A stretch of 64,000 nucleotides of DNA. Source: Coptis chinensis (lineage: Eukaryota; Streptophyta; Magnoliopsida; Ranunculales; Ranunculaceae). The notes beneath the pieces are model-generated. The model did no database searches. It was given only the letters and a program-made list of their open reading frames with translations, and was not told where the DNA came from. The position numbers and the translations under genes are program-made. The stretch is from positions 10,806,001 to 10,870,000 of the forward strand of contig CM027380.1 of NCBI GenBank assembly GCA_015680905.1, written 5' to 3'. Shown here piece by piece: positions 1-12,199 of this stretch. The first letter of the stretch is position 1; every line of letters starts with the position of its first letter.

Positions 1-917
1 CACATTCTTTGCATCATCATATGTTCCATCACCTATATTTACTACTTCTGTGTCTTCAACTGGAACATCAACTGACTGACTACCCATGGTTGCCAATCTA
101 CTAGACCATAACCATTTGGACTAGGTAAAGACACATCAATCTCCACTTATTGCAATACCTCTTTGGCCATACTCTCCACCTATTGAGAGTCAATATATTT
201 CAACATAAAAGCCTCATCAAATGTCACATCTTTGCTCAAGACAAACTTCTCATCTTGCTGATCTTATAACTAATAACCTTTAACTCCACCTTTCAGACCC
301 ACAAAGATAGCTTTCTTTGCGCGCTCTAGGATCTAACTTACCATCTTTGACATGAAAGTAAGCAGGACACCCAAACACACGAAGGGAATCATAATCCTCA
401 GCAGGTTTACCAGACCAAACTTCCATAGGAGTTTTACCTCCAGTTGCAGACAAAGGCAACCTATTAACAATGTAGCATGCATAAGTCAAAGCCTCAGCCC
501 AAAATGCTTTTCCTAATCCAGCATTGTACAACATATACACCGCACCTTCTCCATTAGAGTACGGTTCATGCACTTAGCTACCCCATTCTGTTGTGGCGTA
601 CCTTTCACTGTGAAGTATTTCTCTATTCTCTCATCCTCACATACTTGCAAGAACAGATCACTCGTGTATTCACCACTATTATCAGTACGAAGTCTTTTGA
701 TATTTCTGTCAGTGTGAGTTTCAATCAACTTCTTCCACTTCACAAAGATATCTAAGACTTCATCCTTGTTTCTCATGGTATATACCCACAAACGCCTAGA
801 ATAATCATCAACAAAGGTCACATAATAATGCTTGTTCCCTCTAAGAGATGCATTCCTGGAAGGACCCTAAACATCCAAATGAACGTAATCAAGGGTTCCA
901 CGTGTACGATGGATAGC
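1..917 (-). pseudogene. Copia integrase, central and C-terminal part
   Basis: Read on the minus strand, 917-823 gives the start of the integrase core, with LDYVHLDV then a stop where the family has a Trp before GPS. 821-513 gives FVDDYSRRLWVY, the second catalytic Asp in LRTDNSGEY, and GTPQQNGVAKCMNRTLME holding the catalytic Glu region. 573-280 continues in another frame with AEALTYACYIVNRLP and VFGCPAYFHV. 279-1 holds the tail, including KFVLSKDVTFDEA, with several stops. At least one frameshift near 513-573 and multiple stops show that it is a pseudogene. It enters from the right directly beside the TSD of element A. Confidence 0.9.
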
Positions 918-922
918 GGTGC

Positions 923-2588
923 TGATAAGTGCTCAAAAAGTGCTATTTAACCCTCGATTATGCCACTTGTTTAACCATCTTAGTGGACTAATAATGTTTA
1001 TAAGTTGTGTTTTAAGATTCTACAGGTGAAAAAGAGAGTTTTGTAGAATATTAGAGAAAAAGGGGTAAAATGGAGCAATTCGGAGCATTAAGAATCACAT
1101 GGGAAGCCCGTGGACAATCATGGAGAAGGCCAAGGAATTAGAGCTATTAAAGATGCGACTTGGACCTATTTTAAGCCTATTTGGAAGCCCAAGGCCAAAG
1201 GATTCGTTGCTTGGACCAAAGCTCGCAAAAGAGGATAGAAGGATAGAGCAGAAGAGAGAAAATAGGCTTATGCGTCTGGGACGCATGGATCGAGCGTCCA
1301 GACGCATTGATCAAGTCTGAAACACATAGATCGAGCGTCCAGATGTATTTATTAAGTCTGGGATGCTTAAATAATGCGTCGGATGCATGAATTGACATCT
1401 TGTAGCCAATTCCTTCCGGTTTTGAAGGCGAAAGTCGGAACTCGGAAGAAGTCTATTTGTATTAGGAAACAAATGATGGTTTGGAATGCTTCTAGAGCTC
1501 ATTGTAACCCCTATAAATAGAGGACCTAAGTGCCTCATGTAATTTGCCAATTCACTTATATTCTTGTCTGTAACTTGAGGCAGAGAGAGATTAATAATAA
1601 AAGATCGGTTTTAACTAGCTGAGTCTTAATAAATTAGTCTTTCTAGTCTTATATTCTTCGACTCTTCTTCTTCTCGTTCTTCATGTTCTTCCTTCTATAT
1701 GGAAGGCTAATATTCTCCTTCAAGGGAGGAGATGAAGCCGGTGCTTAAGGTTTAATGATTCTTCCGGTTTATGGTGTTCTTGTCCGGGTTAGTTCTTTAT
1801 GTTTTTAGTTATTAGTTCCATTGCCCACACCAGGGGATGGAAGTATACATTAAGATTTTTATTTATTACAATTGAATATCATGCTAGTTTAGGGTTTTAT
1901 TTATTGCAATGGAATATTTGCTAGTAACATGCTTTTATTTATTGCAATTGAATATAATGCTAGAATAGAGTTTTATTTATTGTAATTGAATATTATACTA
2001 TTATTCTCTACTTTTCTTCTAATTGTGTAGTGTTTTAAAGTAAGGGAAGTATTCCTTGTGTTTGCCTTAGATGGTGATTCATTGAATAGCTGCCCAAGCT
2101 CACATAAAAGGAAAAAAGATACTAGTAACATGAACATAGGAACAACCTTAAGTAGAGTTAATTGTTTAACGATGTTTCACCCAAAAAGGCATCAGCACTC
2201 GCTCAATTGCCCGATTGTAGTCTACTTGGAGAACAACATGAAGCAAAAAGTCATTGAATCAAAAGCATTGGTGGATTTGAATCTCTTGAATCTATCTCTC
2301 TCATATTCTCTCCCTATTTCCAATTCTTAGCTTTAGTATAAGTTTAGTTAGTTTAGTTTAGTTTAGCATTAGAATCTAAAATCTCTACAATTATAGTTTT
2401 TAATCCCTCAAACCCCCTTTTCAGTCCTGTCCTTCATATAAACATACACTTAAAAGTGGAACGATACCCTACTCATCCTTTACTTATTGAGGGATAATTA
2501 GGTTTTGATAAGCTTCTTTTTGTTCAACGACCATCATCTATCTACATCATCCATATACCACATCTCACACACAAAAAGAGGCTGGTCA
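923..2588 (+). repeat. 5' LTR of element A
   Basis: This 1666-bp LTR starts with TG and ends with CA. A TATA-like CTATAAATAG lies at 1511-1520. It contains a degenerate ~41-bp repeat of dyad-bearing units at about 1266-1395 and four copies of a ~47-bp AT-rich unit at about 1853-2000. A 90-codon open frame at 2058-2330 recurs in the other LTR but looks like no known protein and is most simply LTR sequence. Confidence 0.93.
1266..1395 (+). repeat. ~41-bp minisatellite with dyads inside LTR A
   Basis: About three degenerate units are built on GTCTGGGACGCAT and GATCGAGCGTCCAGACGCAT. Several steps form small hairpins, such as GCGTC-TGG-GACGC and GCGTC-CA-GACGC. The same block recurs at about 7736-7857 in the 3' LTR with point changes. 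Confidence 0.75.
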
Positions 2589-2590
2589 AA

Positions 2591-2603
2591 TGGCGCCACT
2601 ACC
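2591..2603 (+). other. Primer-binding site of element A
   Basis: TGGCGCCACTACC starts two bases after the LTR end. It matches the tRNA-Asp-type site TGGCGCCGTTGCC used by Athila elements apart from a few mismatches that include G-to-A changes. Its position fixes the orientation of element A as plus. Confidence 0.75.
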
Positions 2604-3235
2604 GTTTTAAGTTGTTTATGTTTAATGTTTTCTTTCAAGATTAGAATTTTGGATATTGAGGTATAATTAGCCACATCATCCATCCTTTTGAGAAAGAGAG
2701 AAGCTTGAAGGGCATCTCGAAGACAAGATCTACCATCCAGGTTAGTTGAATCTTCATTCTTTTTATTTCATTCTTAGTATAGTTGCATCGTAGTTTAGTT
2801 TTATTGCTTTCTATTATAATTGCATTTAGGATCTTTTCAACAATTGAAGTTGTAAGCCAACACAGCGAAAAATCAAACTCTAGTGTTTCTTGTCTGAATC
2901 TTGACAAACGGACTATCGCCTATCGTGCAATGGTACTTGGTAGCTTAATCAATCCAAGTGATTCACTATAACCCTAGAAGAGACGACTTTAGACAACGGG
3001 CGAGATACTAGCTGCAAAGCCCAACCCAAGTTGAAGGAAAGTAGTTTTACATTCTAGTATAATTTAGAATAGTTGCATATTAGTTTAATTGCATTCAAGC
3101 ATAGTAGGATAGTTTTTGTTATTTTTTCAAGATAGAATTTTCTAGTGTATGCCCGTCGTCCATATCATCGTCCAGTAAGAACACAACAGTGGACAAGGTT
3201 TAACAACCGACTCACAAGAATACTAGACGAGATGA
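2604..3235 (+). other. Leader of element A, no gene
   Basis: AT-rich sequence between the primer site and the inverted gag block. No convincing coding region is seen; the short open frames here are unsupported. Confidence 0.5.
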
Positions 3236-5060
3236 TATGACAAGAGATTAACACTAGCACCAAGGTCTAAGAGAGCATTACCCGTGAATTTTTCTCCTAT
3301 CCTGCATGATATTGTAGGACTTCCTGGATCTTTGAGCTTGACTGGAGATTGCTGATGGATAATAGATGTTGTTTGTCCAGCTAGAAATGCTTGCTTTGGA
3401 ACATGAGTACTTCTCTTTATGTTGCATGCATCCTTCAAGAATTTGGCATATGATGGCAACTGCTTGATCGCTTTGAGAAAGGGGATATTGATGTTATCTT
3501 TCTCAAATGCCTCCTTCATCTCTAAAAATTGCTTGTCCTTTTTGCTTTGAGCAAAAAACATAGGAAAATGTGCCTTCAGTACAAACATATCAGCATGTGT
3601 TTGCTCTTCTTTCTCTTTGGCTTTCTTGCATATCTTGTCTTGGTCATCTTGACAAATGGGAGTGGAAAGGATTTCCCCCACTTCCTTTTGAACTTCATTT
3701 GAAATCTTAACCGATTGCTCTGTAGCAATGTCATCATGAGAAGGTAAGTTAACCTTGTTGTCTATTTTCAATCCTGATCTGAGAGTAGTAACTGAGCTAA
3801 CATGATCATGGAGGTGATTAATACTAGAAGTTGTCCCAATGTGGCATACATCTTCACTCTTCAATATTGGTTCCAATAAGCTAGGTTGAGTGGCTTGTAT
3901 CTTTACAGACAAAGCAGTGGTGAGTTGGTCGACCTTAGCCTCTAGAGACTCCATTCTAGAACATTGACTTGCCCGAGATTGCTTTGGAGATTGAGTGAGA
4001 GGAGTGCAAGAAGCTCTAGAACACTTTCAAACTTCTGATTTTTACGTAATAGCAAAGTAATTGCATTCTCGAGGGTTGGCGGTCGCGGCATAATTTCTCC
4101 TAGGATCGGCACTAACTCTCCACTTGTATTGGAATTTTGTTGAGAGTATAATTATTGTTGAGGGACCAACTGTGAAACTTGACTTGTGCGTGCAATATAA
4201 CTTTGATCTTGAGAACCTAGGGGTCCAAAGATTCTGTCTCCAATAATTACCTTGAAAGTTATTACCACCTTGGTTGGGCCCTCGAAATGAGTTTATATTG
4301 TACTCTCCAACCGATGCATGTTGATAGTAACCGGGACATTCTAGAGTTGCATAGGAAGTGTCAGAACAGACTTCAAGATATTGGCTAGCTTGCATGACCG
4401 GGAGAGATTTATCTTGAGACTTGTTGAACTTGGAGGGATTCATAGAGAACCGATTAAATTTCTTACTCGAGTTTCAATCTTTGGTGGCGGTGGCTAATGT
4501 AGACTTCAGTTCTTGATCGATTGTTCATGTGCTTGGTAACCAAATTGCTTTGGCTCCCCTCCATGCTAGCGACATCCTTGTTGCTAGTAGTCCATTGTTG
4601 TGTTTCTTCACTAAATTCTCGATAAAGTTGTAAGCTTCCTCTCCATCCATTGATGTAAACTTGCCTTTGTGCATTGGTATCATCGCTTGTTCATAGTAGA
4701 AAGTCCTCGAAAGAAAAATGAGCAATTGTGCTCTTATCATAACCATGATGTGGACATGAGACTAGCAGATTATTGAATTTCTCCCGGCTTTGATGATATT
4801 CTTGATCACCTTCCTTCCCTTTGAAATTGCGATGGCTTCTTTGCATGTCATCCGTCTTCAGGGGGTGGGTAGAACTTGTTCATAAACTTTGTTCTTAACT
4901 TCTCCCAGTTGTTGATTGAATTGATCTACTGCGGCGGTTAACCATTCGGATGCTTTACCTTCGGTGAGAGTGGAAAAAGAATTAACTTGATACTCTCATC
5001 CCTGATATTCTGGTTCTTGAAAGTTCTGAGGACTGATAGAAATTTGTTCATGTGAACATA
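3223..5060 (-). pseudogene. Inverted Athila gag-protease fragment inside element A
   Basis: On the minus strand, 3954-3223 encodes a gag C-terminus and protease start. Recognisable parts are VTTLRSGLKIDNKV, then NINIPFLKAIKQLPSYAKF and a polyprotein linker, ending at LLDLGASVNLL, the Athila form of the protease active site (DLG in place of DTG). The similarity stops a few residues later at about 3235. 4443-4042 and 4746-4525 hold more degraded gag, including EEAYNFIENLVKKHNN. This polarity is opposite to the LTRs, primer site and 3' motif of A. It is therefore either an internal inversion or an inserted Athila fragment; no terminal repeats mark its edges. Confidence 0.8.
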
Positions 5061-5094
5061 AGGTTGAACATTGTCTGAACCATATTGATAAGGA

Positions 5095-5464
5095 GAATTG
5101 CACTGTTGAAGCTTCTTCTACACCATCATTGTCTAAACAAGATAAGTATGTGAACCAGTCTACTGCCCACCCTGAGCGTAGTCAGCCAGACATCCATTAT
5201 CATCACTGTGGTGGTAAAGGGCACATCAGATACTATTGTCCTGTTAGAAAGAGAGATTTTCGTCAACCTTCTACACAGGGGAACCACAAGGCCTATCACA
5301 CAATCATCAGACCTGAAATAGTTCAAGGTAGAGAAGCAACTTCACCAACAATCTTTCCAGCATATCAAGGAGTATTTTTGATGACCCACAAGGTGAGACC
5401 TCCTCGCCTTCCAAACATTCGTCAGATTTGGGTGAGAAAATCTGATCTCCTCACTCCAAATTGA
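5095..5464 (+). pseudogene. Copia-type gag zinc-knuckle fragment (SIRE-like)
   Basis: A plus-strand frame contains a CCHC-like motif written HYHHCGGKGHIRYYCP, in which the first Cys appears to be replaced, and ends with QIWVRKSDL. A zinc knuckle followed by an (R/K)xVWVRK(D/S)DL phrase is typical of gag from SIRE/Maximus-type copia elements, not of Athila. The frame ends at 5464, directly before the Athila-like 3' region. It appears to be a foreign fragment captured in, or recombined into, element A. The lineage call comes from motif memory and needs a database search. Confidence 0.55.
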
Positions 5465-7387
5465 TAATGCATGATATAAAGTCTTGAGAATCGACTTTAA
5501 AAGACTCACATTACGCCTTAGGGATCCGACGTAAAAAGACCTAAAAAATTCGCATCAATGGTAACATCTTCCTTTTTCTCATTCATTTCATTTACTTAAT
5601 TTCTATACATTGAGGACAATGCATATGTTAAATTGGGGGAGGGTGTACTTGAGAAATGAATTTCGAAAATTAGTTTTCACAAACAAAAATATTTTTGTTT
5701 CTATATCAACAGCATGAGAAAAATGAATTTTAATGATGAGTCTGGGATATATATTCTATACTGCTTAGTGTTGAGTTTGATAGATAGTTGATATTATTGA
5801 TTTCATTACCGCTTAGACTATTTATTATGCTCGGACATAATTCTTGTTGATAGAATTCTTTATTAAGGCACCACCATAGTACTTGGTCGGTTTTGTATAC
5901 TTTTGCTAGAAGAGAGATTTAAACCCCTAGTAAACTGGAAGTAGAGTTTTTAGACTTAGCCTGTGAGACTTGAGCTTTATACCCATTTTTTGGAGAGTTC
6001 TAAAGAGAAAAATCCGAGTCTTATTGACTCAACATCTTTCAGTTCTTTATGTCGTTGTAATATAGTCTCATTATTTTGTTGATTTGGTTAATCACGAAGT
6101 GACATCAACTGGGGAGATAGCCATTAGGTCTTGTAGTCTATTCGGAACAGAGTATCATACTGATATGTCAAGTAGTAAACCCATTCAGCCTTTATCCCAC
6201 CTAGTAGGACCATCATGTTAAACCCTTTTGCGCTTTATAATAAGCCATTTTCTTTCATAAAACCCTCTACCCTTTACCCAACTCCAGACAAGGAGTATAG
6301 CCAAAATCTTTATCAGCCATACCCATATGTTTCTGAGAATACGAGGGGCACAAGGAGGAAGAAAGAGCACAAAAGGAAGATTACAAGGAAATATCAGAGA
6401 GATACAATGAAGACCATCATTCTGTTCAAAGTGAAAGAAGCTAGTGGAAAACAAGTATATCCAGTATTAATCAAGGATATACCACTGAGTAAAAAAAAAA
6501 AAAAAGTTGAACAGAATGGATGGAAAAGCTAAGACAAAGGAAGAATTTTCTTTGCAATACAAAATTTAAAGAAATCTTCCAAAGAAAGAAGCAAAACCCT
6601 TTGTGTTTTCAGAAACAACCTTATAATCCTTTTTACATTTCTTTCATAAACCAATACCCAAGCCAAGTTACAACCCATGGCTTATCACTACAGTATGGTA
6701 CAAAGTCTAGAATAGGTGAAAGGATGCTAAAGTGAAGGACCCGACACTTCATATGTGATTGACATTTTTTCCATGAGACTACTTTTATTCAGAAGTTTGT
6801 TTTTCAAACTAGTATGTGGGATGTTCATATGCATTATTCTTTTCCCCACATACATGAGGTAAAATAGTAGACCATCTTCTGAGAGATTCTTTTCTGAGAG
6901 TATGACCGGTGAGGATTGAAAGTCGAGATTATCTACCTATGGTAAACTAGGGATTCCGTTTCTTGGATAGGAGAGTATAGGAGATTAACTAAGTACACAC
7001 ATAAGCCTTGATTGAGAATTTTGTCAATTTTTACTATCTTCCATCATAATCTATGAGTCTTTGCAGCAATGTAGTTAGCAATGGATACCGCCTGTTGGAG
7101 TAAGCACTAAGTGGGTAAGGAATTTCTCTCTCTGAAAAATACTATCATTCTTGAATATGCTATTGATTGATTTTGTGGGTATATCACCTGAAAACCCTCA
7201 TGAGACCATAACTCGTCCTTTTTGGGAAACTTAAAGGTTTAAAGCCTTGTTGTATATGGTAAATGCAATCGCGATGCCTGCAAAAATGAGTTAGGATTTT
7301 ATTTTTGTTATTAGGATGTAATTTTGATCACTTATCTATTTTTTATCTTATTTGCTAAGAGACTAGCAAATGGCTAGTTGGGAGTTG
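5465..7387 (+). other. 3' non-coding region of element A
   Basis: Contains the Athila-like phrase GACTTTAAAAGACTC near 5493-5507, also present in element B1 at about 45777. It also has the hallmark GAGGACAATGCATATG followed by a G-rich run near 5613-5650. The stretch next to the 3' LTR (about 7370-7387) includes GGGAG and probably serves as the polypurine tract. Short open frames at 6215-6735 lack any recognised domain and are AT-rich, so they are not called genes. Confidence 0.6.
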
Positions 7388-9051
7388 TGATAAGTGCTCA
7401 AAAAGTGCTATTTAACCCTCGATTATGCCTCTTGTTTAGCCATCTTAGTAGACTAATAATGTGTATAAGTTGTGTTTTAAGATTCTACAGGTGAAAAAGA
7501 GAGTTTTGTAGAATATTAGAGAAAAAAGGGTAAAATGGAGCAATTCGGAGCATTAAGAATCACATGGGAAGCCCGTGGACAATCATGGAGAAGGCCAAGG
7601 AATTAGAGCTATTAAAGATGAGACTTGGACTTATTTTAAGCCTATTTGGAAGCCCAAGGCCAAAGGATTCGTTGCTTGGACCAAAGCCCGCAAAAGAGGA
7701 TATAAGGATGAGCAGAAGAGAGAAAATAGGCTTATGCGTCTGGGACGCATGGATCGAGCGTCCAGACGCATTGATCAAGTCTGGGAAGCATAGATCGAGT
7801 GTCCAGACACATTTATTAAGTCTGGGACGCATAAATAATGCGTCCAAACGCATGAATTGACACTGTAGCCAATTCCTTCTTAGTTTTGAAGACGAAGTCG
7901 GACTCTGGAAGAAGTCTATTTGTATTAGGAAACAAATGACGGTTTGGAATGCTTCTAGAGCTCATTGTAACCCCTATAAATAGAGGACCTAAGTGCCTCA
8001 TGTAATTTGCCAATTCACTTATATTCTTGTCTCCAGAACTTGAGGCAGAGAGAGATTAATAATAAAAGATCGGTTTTAACTAGCTGAGTCTTAATAAATT
8101 AGTCTTTCTAATCTTATGTTCTTTGACTCTTCTTCTCGTTCTTCGTGTTCTTCCTTCTATATGGAAGGCTAATATTCTCCTTCAAGGGAGGAGATGAAGC
8201 CGGTGCTTAAGGTTTAATGATTCTTCTGGTTTATGGTGTTCTTTAATCAGGTTAATTCTTTATGTTTTTAGTTATTAGTTCCATTGCCCACACTAGGGGA
8301 TGGAAGTATAGATTAAGGTTTTTATTTATTACAATTGAATATCATACTAGTTTAGGGTTTTATTTATTGCAATTGAATATTTGCTAGTAACATGCTTTTA
8401 TTTATTGCAATTGAATATAATGCTAGAATAAAGTTTTATTTATTGTAATTGAATATTATACTATTATTCTCTACTTTTCTTCTAATTATGTAGTGTTTTA
8501 GAGTAAGGAAAGTATTCCTTGTGTTTGCCTTAGATGGTGATTCATTAAATAGTTGCCCAAGCTCACATAAAAGGAAAGAAGATACTAGTAACATGAATAT
8601 AGGAACAACCTTAAGTAGAGTTAATTGTTTAACGATGTTTCACCCAAAAAGGCATAAGAACTCGCTCGATTGCCCGATTGTAGTCTACTTGGAGAACAAC
8701 ATGAAGCAAAAAGTCATTGAATCAAAAGCATTGGTGGATTTGAATATCTTGAATCTATCTCTCTCATATTCTCTCCCTATTTCCAATTCTTAGCTTTAGT
8801 ATAAGTTTAGTTAGTTTAGTTTAGTTTAGCATTAGAATCTAAAATCTCTACAATTATAGTTTTTAATCCCTCAAACCCCCTTTCCAGTCCTGTCCTTCAT
8901 AAAAACATACACTTAAAAGTGGAACAATACCCTACTTATCCTTTACTTATTGAGGGATAATTAGGTTTTGATACGCTTCTTTTTGTTCAACGACCATCAT
9001 CTATCTACATCATCCATATACCACATCTCACACACAAAAAGAGGCTGGTCA
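7388..9051 (+). repeat. 3' LTR of element A
   Basis: This 1664-bp copy of the 923-2588 LTR has the same termini and the same internal minisatellites (about 7736-7857 and 8312-8467). It is followed at once by the TSD GGTGC and then by copia coding sequence of element F. Confidence 0.93.
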
Positions 9052-9056
9052 GGTGC

Positions 9057-9238
9057 CAAACTTCACCATTCTCTACTTGCCCAAAACATAATGTTCACAA
9101 AAATCTAACTTACAGGTTTTAACACCTTTCAACAGTCCCTGTTTCACTAATACTTGCAAGGACTTCTCACCTTCATATGCAAGGCGCATATGCTATAATT
9201 TGGTGGCCTCCTTAGCAACTGCCTTTGAATACTCAGTA
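9057..9238 (-). pseudogene. Copia pre-integrase domain of element F
   Basis: Minus-strand reading gives HMRLAYEGEKSLQ, LVKQGLLKGVKTCKLDFC and then GTAIHRTRG, which leads across element A into the integrase at 917. The His of HMRL and the two Cys residues are the zinc-binding region preceding copia integrase. A stop stands where the family has Trp before HMRL. The block is bounded by the TSD of element A on the left and that of the CACTA element on the right. Confidence 0.88.
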
Positions 9239-9241
9239 ACT

Positions 9242-9366
9242 CACTACTACAGAAAAGCTCATATACTGCTGTTATATACAGTGGTAAAAAGCTTTTAGCC
9301 CCTGTTTTCCAACCATGGTAACAACCACTGTGACAAATACTTCTAACATAACCGTGGTAAAAGTAC
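9242..9366. repeat. Left terminal and subterminal repeats of the CACTA element
   Basis: The TIR is followed by CAGTGGTAAAAAGC, CCATGGTAAC, CCACTGTG and CCGTGGTAAAAGTAC, short variants of one motif. The block is cut at 9366 by element C and continues at 20610-20635 and 22178-22345. Confidence 0.8.
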
Positions 9367-9929
9367 TGTATGTACTAGTGTACTCGTACCCCTACGAACA
9401 ACCATCATTGGGTACTACTATAAGAGTCGCCCACTAATGAGGCGTGCTTGCTTGCCAACTACTATGGCATTCTCGTTTGCCCGCTATTGTGGTATCGCTT
9501 GCCTACTAGTGAGGCGTGCTTGCTTGCCCGCTACTGTGGCATTCCCGCTTGCCTACTAGTGTGGCATTTGGGCATGCCCTCTATTGGAGCAATGCCACTG
9601 CCCACTAATATAACACCCAAGTTATATATAGCAGGTCCGGAGATATATCAAGGGATTTTTTTCTATATAAAGTTTTTGGAAAGATTTCATACAAAGAGGG
9701 AAATATCTCATCAAATAAGGAAAGAGTATTTTAAGCAATAAGAAGCTTAACATATTCATTTTCCTATAAATAGCCAACAATCATTTCAAACAAAGAACTA
9801 CGTGAATTTTTGAGATTTGAGAGAACGATTTGGATACGTAGGTAGCCATTGGTGGTACAGTCTCTCTCAGTTCATATCAACCTCTCCAACAAGATCATTG
9901 GTGTGTTTGCGTGAGTTCTCACCCAAACA
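9367..9929 (+). repeat. 5' LTR of element C
   Basis: 563 bp, TG...CA. It contains short tandem units built on GCTTGCCTACTAGTGAGGCG and CGCTACTGTGGCATT. The 3' LTR has one more unit, which accounts for most of the length difference. A TATA-like CCTATAAATAG lies at about 9764-9774. Confidence 0.92.
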
Positions 9930-9933
9930 TAAT

Positions 9934-9948
9934 TGGCACCGTCCGTGG
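9934..9948 (+). other. Primer-binding site of element C
   Basis: TGGCACCGTCCGTGG begins four bases after the LTR. It resembles the TGGCGCCGTCTGTGG site of Tat-lineage elements with two C/T or G/A changes. I do not assign the tRNA. Confidence 0.7.
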
Positions 9949-9996
9949 TCTTTATTGATGGGCCCTTTTCCACGTTACTTCTTCCAAGCACCATTA

Positions 9997-11941
9997 ATGG
10001 CAAAAACTACAAGGTCCTAGGCGAACAAGAATGCAAGAACACAACAACAACAAGAAAATCCGGAAGTTCTAGTAAATCAGGAAGTGATAGATCAACCCGC
10101 TACAACAGATTTGCAAGATCAGCCTTCACAACTCCAAGTGCCACAACAACCCAAATCTAGATGCTACAAATGCAAATGAAGTAAATCCTGAAAATATGGC
10201 GACAAACGATGATTACCTTACGTTAGAAATGATGCGTCAAAAGTCCATAAGAGAGAAGGAATGCAACAAAAACTTGCAAAAACAACTGGACCAAGCGTAG
10301 CAAGTACAGAGGGATGACGTCGATGCTGCATCTTCCATATCGGCAAGAGCCCCCAGATCTGGCAAAAACTGGAGTGTATTCAACCGAATACAAGATAATA
10401 ATGGCAGATCCCATCCATTGGAACCCATCCCCGAACATTGTCAAGATTACTCGAGGTCATGCAGACATTCATCCCATTCAAGAGGGTGATCCAGATCTCT
10501 AAATACCAACAACACTAGGCGTAGCAGTGGTCATAACACAGGGCACGAAGAACAACAATACACATTGTTAGGTACTCATCATACCTCCCTTAACAGGACA
10601 AGGTCATTAAACGTTGATCATAGCGCGTCAGAAAGGTGGACAAAATCCACAATAAGAGGCAGTGCTGGACGCCAAGATCATGACCTCAGAGCCGAATTGC
10701 ATCACGACCTTAGACATGGTTTGAATGCGGCAAACCGGTAAAAAAGATTTAATGTAGATTAGCCTAGAATGCAACCACACCAAAGGAACAACTACCCAGA
10801 ACAACAACCTAGCTTGTCTTACCGACACGGAATCCCATAGTCCAAGACACTATCAAAATCTAGAAGTAAGCAACAATTGGGGGTGACCACATCGTAAGAT
10901 GCAACATAGTGAAGTTACTCCTCAAGTCGAAAGTCAAGAGGCCGTAGGAGCAACATTTACAGGACAACAAATCAGAGACATTATCAAGAAAACAATGACC
11001 AATGCGGGTGTGGTTGAAACTCGATGGAAAGACCTTGCAATAAACGAAGATGTCGTTGGGTAATTTTCTCTGATCATACAAAATGCAAAACATCAAGACG
11101 GCTTCAAACAACCATATCTTCCTAAGTTTGATGAAGCAGGAGGTGACCCGAACTATCATGTCATGGAATTTGAAAGCAAACTCATTCTCTGGCGTGGAGA
11201 TGACCCCTTCTTATGCAAACTTTTTCCGTCAACATTAAAAAGAGAAGCTCTCCATTGGCTCTCCGGCCTGCCAGCTCGTTCTATCACATCATTCCAAGAA
11301 TTAGCAAGTCACTTCACAGACCGGTTCAATCATAATTGGACACCTCCTAAGGATATTAACATCTTGCTAAATACCAAGCAGCAAAAGGATGAAACTTTGG
11401 AAAAGTTTGTAAATTTGTTTCCGCCAAGTGCAAGCAGAGGTTACTGATGTCCCTGATATAATGATCATTCATGCATTCAAGGAAGGAATACATTTTGATA
11501 AAAATGGAATTTACAATTCCCTTGTACAAGACCCCGCAATCCAAGTCCGATTTGTTTACACGAGCACAACAGTTCATTAACGTCGAAGAAGATGTTATAG
11601 CAAAAGCCTCAAGAGACAAAAATTATTTTCAAAGTAAAGATTCAAGTGATAGTAAAGCCAAACAGAAGCAAAACACTGAAGAAGGACAACAACAAAAATC
11701 AGACACGGTCCGCGAAAAAATGAATCTCACTCCATTAAATGCCAAATATGCAACAATATATGAGAAGATTAAAGAACATAACTTATTTTTTCCTCCAATG
11801 CCCTTACCTGAAAACACAAAGTCTAGGAGTGACAAAAATCTTTGGTGTCACTTCTATAATGATTTCGGTCATGAAACTGAAGATTGCAGATCCCTCAGGG
11901 GAAAGATACAGAGGTTAGTTGAAAAAGGACAGTTAGACTAA
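9997..11941 (+). pseudogene. Gag of element C
   Basis: Gag begins at an ATG at 9997 (MAKTTRS then a stop) and runs through several frames. 11163-11447 carries the retrotransposon gag domain, with REALHWLSGLPARSITSFQEL and HFTDRFNHNW. 11471-11941 carries the C-terminal part, ending with a zinc-knuckle remnant WCHFYNDFGHETEDCRSL in which the usual His after Phe is Tyr. At least two stops and two frameshifts disrupt it. The stop at 11939-11941 is followed by a degraded linker to protease. Confidence 0.82.
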
Positions 11942-12199
11942 TTTTTACTTCCAAAGACTATGAAGCAAAATTTAGCAATGACGGGCTACAATGTCATCCT
12001 AGCTGGTCATGCCAAAATTAATGACATTTCACAAACAAGGCAGAAGTATGAGCAACAAGCCAAGTTTGGTTTCTTGCGTGAATTTTATCACGTAAATAAC
12101 ATTGATTTTGTAGAATGAATTCGTTCAGAAACTATCAAACCGGTCCCTTATGTTTTAGTGATAAAGACCTAATGGGCGTCCATCATCCTCATTATGATG

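Larger units (their letters stand above)
918..9056 (+). mobile_element. LTR retrotransposon A (Athila-type, defective) with TSD
   Basis: Two nearly identical direct repeats of about 1.66 kb (923-2588 and 7388-9051) begin TGATAAGTGC and end GGCTGGTCA. They are flanked by the 5-bp duplication GGTGC (918-922 and 9052-9056). A primer-binding site follows the left LTR, so the element reads left to right. It lies inside the copia integrase of element F, and copia coding resumes after 9056. I compared the first 93 bases of the two LTRs and found four differences, so the insertion is not very recent. The interior is a mosaic without a usable plus-strand gag-pol. The Athila assignment rests on the TGATAAG start, the tRNA-Asp-type primer site and the G-rich 3' motif. 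Confidence 0.93.

Noticed and set aside
2058-2330. 90-codon ORF in LTR A, repeated at 8521-8793
   Set aside because: It is preserved only because the two LTRs are near-identical copies; no domain, and it lies in LTR sequence.
6215-6735. 105- and 71-codon ORFs in the 3' region of A
   Set aside because: AT-rich, lysine runs from poly(A), no domain, within a non-coding retroelement region.
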